Source: Castanea sativa
Lineage: Eukaryota; Streptophyta; Magnoliopsida; Fagales; Fagaceae
Direction of reading: 5' to 3'
Length of the DNA: 64,000 nt
Assembly (NCBI RefSeq): GCF_040712315.1
Contig: NC_134017.1
Location: 28,503,273-28,567,272, forward strand
The first letter of the stretch is position 1, and each line of letters opens with the position of its first letter. The translations under genes and the position numbers were made by a program. Under the pieces are notes generated by a model. The model was not told the origin of the DNA and did no database searches. It worked only from the letters and a program-made list of their open reading frames with translations. This document shows, piece by piece, positions 58,961 to 64,000 of the stretch.

Positions 58961-59780
58961 CCTTTACCGGTTCTTTGACCATACCAGTTTTTAAAACCAT
59001 AGTTTCCCCCCATTTTATTTCATTAAGATAATTATGATATAAAAAAAAATAGTGGTTTTAATAATGAATTAATTAAACAATCTTAAATTCACTTAATTTT
59101 TCTTTAAAATGAATGCATAATATATAGACCATTTTGAGGGAAAAAATAAACCTAAAAGAAGGGTGTCACTAAATGTTATGTTTTGAAAATAATTTTTGGA
59201 TATTGTTTATTTACATTTGGTTATTAGTGTTTTCTACATGTAAGATGTAAAAACTCACATAATGTTTTTAAAATATATGTTATATATTTTTTTAACATAA
59301 TATTATAACTAATAATCTTATTATTATTTTTTAACTGTTTTTATAATTTTAAAATTGTTAATTAAATATTTATGACATCACCAATTGATGTTGTCTGAAA
59401 AATGTGTCAAAAAATTAAAACAAAAAAACCACATTCTGATTAATGTTTCTCCAAATTTTCTACAAAACACATATGGGTTTCTTCATCGATTCTTGAAAAT
59501 AAAGGCACGTGGACTAATAAATCCAAATAAAAAGTCATGAGATGTGCCACTAAAATGAAACAACAAAAGTTATATCTTTCTTTCTTTTTCTTTTTCTTTT
59601 TTCCCCCTTTTTCTTTCATTCCTTCACCTTTTTTTCCTTCAATTCATTACTTTTTTTTCTTGAATTCATTCTTGAATGGTTAGTATCTAACGCTATTTTT
59701 TTTTCTTCAAAATTTAAAACTAAATATTGTTTTTGAAAAAGTGGAAAGGGTGATGATTTTTCAGAAAGTAAATTTGAAAT

Positions 59781-59811
<31 letters not shown>

Positions 59812-60237
59812 ACCAAATAAACTCGTTAAAAGTAAAACTTGAGTATTTTGAAAACCATTGATTTTCATTGACCTATTCTTATACTACCACACAAGTTTTT
59901 AAAACATTTCTTCTAAATTAAACCCAATTAACATTAATGTTTATTGGGTTCTAATTGGGTACCCAATCAGACCCAATTTTAATTTTAGAGGTTTCAAGTT
60001 GTTTGTGGCCATTTTAGAGGTTTTGGGTTTATTTTGGTCTTTTAAAAGGTTTAAGGGTATTTTCATCTCTCCCATATTCCCAATCAAGCCTCGATGGCTG
60101 TTTTTGGGGCTTCAATCGTCTAGTGGCGGTGGTGAGTTCTAATAGAGACAGACCTAATCTAGGGTTTGAGAGTGATAACGCGTGGCGGTGGTGGGAAGAT
60201 CGATTGTTTGGTTTTGAGATCAATGATGTGAGATTTT

Positions 60238-60301
<64 letters not shown>

Positions 60302-60394
60302 TAGAGGGAGACAAAAGGATGAGAAATGAAAAGGTTGGGAGTCTAAATTGATAGGTTTATGTGAGGGAAAGGGGGGGGGGGGAAATTGGCCTTT
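58961..60394. other. AT-rich interior of the CACTA element, right side
   Basis: No gene recognised. Microsatellites: (CA)n at 59791-59810 and compound (GA)n(GT)n at 60244-60298. A minus-strand 64-residue frame (60223-60029) has no known family. A G run lies at 60371-60382. Confidence 0.5.
60244..60298. repeat. Compound (GA)n(GT)n microsatellite
   Basis: About 14 GA repeats then about 14 GT repeats. Confidence 0.95.
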
Positions 60395-60699
60395 TGGGCA
60401 ATTAACAAGTCTATTGCGGTGGTTTTATATACCACCGCTATAGCATGCTGCAAAAGGGTATATTTATTGTGACGGGTTTATAGAGCGCCGCTTATGTCTA
60501 ACGTTGCTAAAACACATAAATTGCGGCAGTTCTATGTCCTGCCGCTATAGGGTGCCGTAAAAGATTAGAGCTACTGCGGCAGTCTAATAAGATGCCGCAA
60601 TAGACCCTATGTACAACGGTGATCCCAAAAAATGCCGCAATATGCAATATATAGCGGCGGTTTTCGCACCCGCCGCAATAGTGCAGACTTCTTGTAGTG
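60395..60699. repeat. CACTA right subterminal repeat region
   Basis: Mirror of the left end. GC-rich words such as CCGCCGCAATAG, GCCGCTATAG and ATTGCGGCAG recur about ten times in both orientations, ending in CTTGTAGTG. Confidence 0.85.
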
Positions 60700-60702
60700 A
60701 TT

Positions 60703-61883
60703 TATGTAGTAAAATATGCAATATCCCTAACATTACTCTACAATTTTGGGCCTAATATGGTACTTTTTGTAAAGGGCGAATTCATTAAAAAAATTAAGGG
60801 CCTTGGGCCTAGGGTTTAAGCCACCACTTACTATTTCTAATGTTGATATCTCTCTTCTCTAAACAAGAAGGTGCATAATTGCATATTATTAGCAATAAGA
60901 GCAGTTTCGCACATGCTATTTGCATGTTGTTTTGGGACAATGTTCCAATCATATCACTCAACTAAGAGAAAGAAATTTCTTACATTCTGTCTATTTTCAT
61001 GGACACTGAAAGTTGTGTGACTTTTTTTGGGGAAAATGTTCCAATCATATCACTCAACTAGGAGAAAGGAATTTCTTACTTTCTGTCTATTTTCATGGAC
61101 ACTGTGAAAGTTGTTGCGAGATCGAGAGAGTATAAATAAAGGTTAATTCATTAATGGTTACATATTATATTAAACACTTTTGTTACAATGAATCCAATGT
61201 AGAGTAATAAGGGAAATGTGGGTTGATGTGATTATGGTTTTTTCATCAAAACGATGTTGATGTGGGAAATGTGGTTTTTTTTTATCAAAATGATGTTGAT
61301 GTGATTATGAATCCAATTAAATTATTAAAAAAAAATTTGGAACAGAGTAACGAAGGAAATGTGTGTTGATGCGATAAGGTTTTTATCAAAATGATGTTGA
61401 TGTGATAATGAATGAACTAAGGATAGCAGTAGGCTGTAGATAACGTGTAGTCTATATCGTAGGTAAGTTTGAATCTTTGAGAGAAAATTAAGAAACTTAA
61501 ATAAATAAATAAAAAATCTAAAGAAAAGGAGAGAAAGTCAACAATAAAATGGAGAGAACCAACAAGGCAACAACAACAAAGTAAACTATAAGGAGCAAAA
61601 CCAACAATCCTCCCATGAAGATGTCACTATAATATGTTGATGCAACAAAATCCATTGCTACAAGAGAAATTTTATGTTGGTCAACATTTTCACAACACTT
61701 TCGCAATAAATCTTAAGTGATAGATTGTGAACAAAAATATAATTTAAATGGTGGGTTTAAATTAGAACCAATAACAACTTACCATCTAGAATTCTTTGTG
61801 AAATTGTTAGAAAAAGTTATTAACATAACACTTTTCTTGTTAGAAAGCAAACTATTATGAGCTCCCAAACAAGGAATTAGGAG
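60703..61883. other. AT-rich DNA with short duplications
   Basis: No gene. A ~78-bp direct repeat starting TGTTCCAATCATATCACTCA occurs at 60941 and 61038. 61200-61410 has degenerate repeats of ATGATGTTGATGTGATTATG-type sequence. 61680-61835 has opposed AACATTTTCACAAC and AAATTGTTAGAAAAAGTT words resembling a MITE. Confidence 0.5.
60941..61117. repeat. Tandem duplication, ~78-bp copies at 97-bp spacing
   Basis: Both copies run from TGTTCCAATCATATCAC to TTTTCATGGACACTG, with four or five differences. Confidence 0.9.
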
Positions 61884-62223
61884 GGAGAAAATGGGGTTTT
61901 GCCCATTTCAGCAGAAACAAGTAGCAAAATGCCCACGTTCTGAAACTATTTAGCTATATGCTCCTGTTTTGAAACTCGATTTTCATTAAATCGAGTTTTT
62001 CAATGAAACTCGATTTAATGAAAATTGAGTTACTTGCAAAATGTTACATAGAACTCGAGTTCCATGTAATTTTATTTTTTAAAATTTTTTGCCTATAACT
62101 CGATTTTCTAAAAATCCTAAAAATTGAGTTTTTCATTGAAACTCAATTTTTAGAAAATCGAGTTTAAAACAGAGGCATATTGCTACTTATTTTTGCTGAA
62201 AGGGGCAAAACCCCATTTTGGCC
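61884..62223. mobile_element. Mutator-type MITE, 340 bp
   Basis: Flanked by a perfect 10-bp repeat GAATTAGGAG (61874-61883, 62224-62233). The inverted ends contain AAAATGGGGTTTTGCCC on the left and its complement on the right (~30 bp with few mismatches). The interior has nested palindromes built on ACTCGATTTTCATTAAATCG, so the element would fold into a long hairpin. TSD length points to Mutator. Confidence 0.82.
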
Positions 62224-62233
62224 GAATTAGGAG

Positions 62234-64000
62234 TAAGAAAGAAGGAAAATTATATTACAAGATTGATGAGGTGATTGTATAAGAAATCACCAATAGGAGG
62301 AAAATAGTGTGAGTAAAGAGATTAAGTAAGATCCAATCAACCTGCCTGACACCGTGTTAAAATCAAAATGAAATAGAGAATATTGTGGTGAAGGCAGAAG
62401 CAAAGAAAAAGAGAATGGAAACAAAGAAAATTACATTATTCAGCATGATGGCTTACATTCCTGGGACAATGGCCTAAAGAGGTACATTTTCTAATACACC
62501 TTTCTTGAAAGTACATTACATGAATTACATATTTATAAATGAATTACATAAAAAAAATTGATAATAATTTGAATTTGAATTGCATATTTATCACCTCGAT
62601 CCTAAGATTTTCTCTAAAAATTAATCTTATAATTTTCTCTTGAAATCTATGTTTTGAATTGGTATTCAATGACAACGACAGTGAATTATTCTATCCAATA
62701 AAGATTACTTTTTTTGTTTAAACAATAAAAATTACATTAATATGTCATATCTGTTTGTAGGAAAATTGGAAGTAACTTTATTATTTTTCCCTATTTTATT
62801 AGGTTATATAGTTAAAAGACAAAGTTTGTTTTGTTGGAATGAAATCTATGTGGACGGAAAAGGAAGGAGAGAAAAATCATAGTTTTTTTTTTTTCCTTAG
62901 TTGGTTGAAATCTGAGAGGTTAGGTGGTCCCGGTGTTTTCCAGTCCAGCGACGCCAAAACCTAATCTGTCCTGTTTGGAGAGAATCTAGAGGAAAAAGGT
63001 GGCCTTAATTAATATGCTCCTTGTCTTATGTTTATTTATTATTTATTATTATTATTATTTTGTGCTAATATAAACTTCTTCTTATTATTTTAGTCATAGA
63101 CGAGATAAAGAATAATAAAATAATATAACAAGTGTGATGTGTTCAATTTTATAGGATGTCATATTTACTAATTTTATTGATAATAAGTAATAGTTTTCCT
63201 ATATAATGATTAAATGAATACTTCTCATATGCTAGGTAATTAGAGGTAAAGAAAGTTATATTAGTTTTCCATCATTTTACTTCCATTCTCGTAATTAAAC
63301 ACATGATGGAAAAATTAAAATAATTTCTCTCATATCACAATTTTCTATCATCCCAGCTAAAGTTACTTAACAAAGCCAAATGCTTTTATCTTTCAATTTC
63401 TTTCACGTTCCTTAAAAAGAAAATTTCTAAGGTAAAGACCAAGTTTTGATTATCATATTATGTATGACAAGAACATCTTTATTTAATTTTATAGTATATG
63501 TGTACGTTTGACATTAGCTTAAAAAGCCTCTTTTTTTTTTTTCTTATTTAGTTTATTTTTACTACTATTTATGGGTTTCACTACACAATTTTGTATTATT
63601 TATGAGTCTCATTGTACTATTTCAACTATTTTTTTAAACTTTTTTTACAATAATTTCAACAAATTTTTTTTCAATTTTAACTAAATAAACTATTTCTAAA
63701 CAGACATGTATATTTTTACTTATACCAATTAATAATTTTGAAATTAACTTTGCGTTTAATCTTTCTTGGACTGTTACTAGTTTTATTATTTTTCTTGGTT
63801 TGGTTTACAGCAAACAAGGAAGAGGCATCATTCTTTATTAATATGAGAGAATTTCACAACACCTCTTAAGCACAAAGATGTAAAAGCATTGTCTCAAATA
63901 GTTGAGACAATAAGATTTGTGGCATTAATTTAGTATATGAAATTATCTGTTAAACACTAGGCCAAGGTGTGATAGCTTGTTTCTCAAAAAAACAAGGTAT
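62234..64000. other. AT-rich intergenic DNA
   Basis: No gene supported. 63500-63705 (CTTAAAAAGCC, then TTATGGGTTTCACTACAC) looks like a degraded copy of a dispersed TIR repeat, but no matching ends were found. Confidence 0.4.

Larger units (their letters stand above)
46206..60699. mobile_element. CACTA (En/Spm) transposon, 14.5 kb, no transposase found
   Basis: Ends CACTACAAAAAAG and CTTCTTGTAGTG are the CACTA terminal pattern, and ATT flanks both (46203-46205, 60700-60702), the 3-bp target duplication of the family. Both ends carry dense, oppositely oriented subterminal repeats. The interior holds captured gene exons (47276-47729, 48455-48690), an LTR piece, pararetrovirus segments (50345-55113), tandem repeats (57145-58960) and AT-rich DNA. 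I found no TNPD/TNPA-like gene, so movement would need a transposase in trans. Confidence 0.88.

Overview
This window reads as repeat-dense nuclear DNA of a flowering plant, most likely a woody eudicot; any narrower guess (for example Fagaceae) is an impression only. The evidence is the mix of families: Tat-clade Ty3/gypsy LTR elements, Copia-type LTRs, plant L1 LINEs with DUF4283, zf-RVT and RVT_3 domains, a Helitron, hAT, Mutator and CACTA DNA transposons, a tRNA-derived SINE, and endogenous pararetrovirus (Caulimoviridae) relics. I find no intact host gene, rRNA, tRNA or CRISPR array.

Layout. 1-2592: 3' end of a plus-strand Tat element with an antisense, intron-containing PF04195-type gene just before its LTR. 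2818-9309: a decayed minus-strand Tat-like element whose reverse-transcriptase segment has been amplified into four tandem ~980-bp units, each carrying a ~31-bp minisatellite. 9320-11602: pararetrovirus fragments in both orientations. 11.6-19.2 kb: AT-rich DNA with microsatellites, an LTR-like stretch and two TIR elements (17390-17638; 17799-18765). 19234-29290: a probable Helitron interrupted by a full-length L1 LINE (19571-25182) and by a Mutator element with a perfect 9-bp target duplication (25287-27140).

29555-44407: a 5'-truncated LINE (target duplication TTAACTAT) split by two later insertions. One is an LTR-type element at 29884-40705 (duplication AACCT), itself hit by a 7.3-kb hAT transposon at 31721-39051 (duplication GTCTAGGC). 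The other is a solo-LTR-like insertion at 41729-43847 (duplication ACTTT). A SINE with an 18-bp duplication lies at 45895-46058.

46206-60699: a 14.5-kb CACTA element (duplication ATT) with GC-rich subterminal repeats and no recognisable transposase. It holds two exactly delimited exons of a plastid-type nucleoside diphosphate kinase, an exon of a second host gene, a truncated LTR, two pararetrovirus segments joined at the viral tRNA-Met primer site, and a ~313-bp tandem array. 60.7-64 kb is AT-rich with a 340-bp Mutator-type MITE.

The genes do not form a pathway. Their relationships are nesting, capture and decay, and target-site duplications fix much of the order of events.
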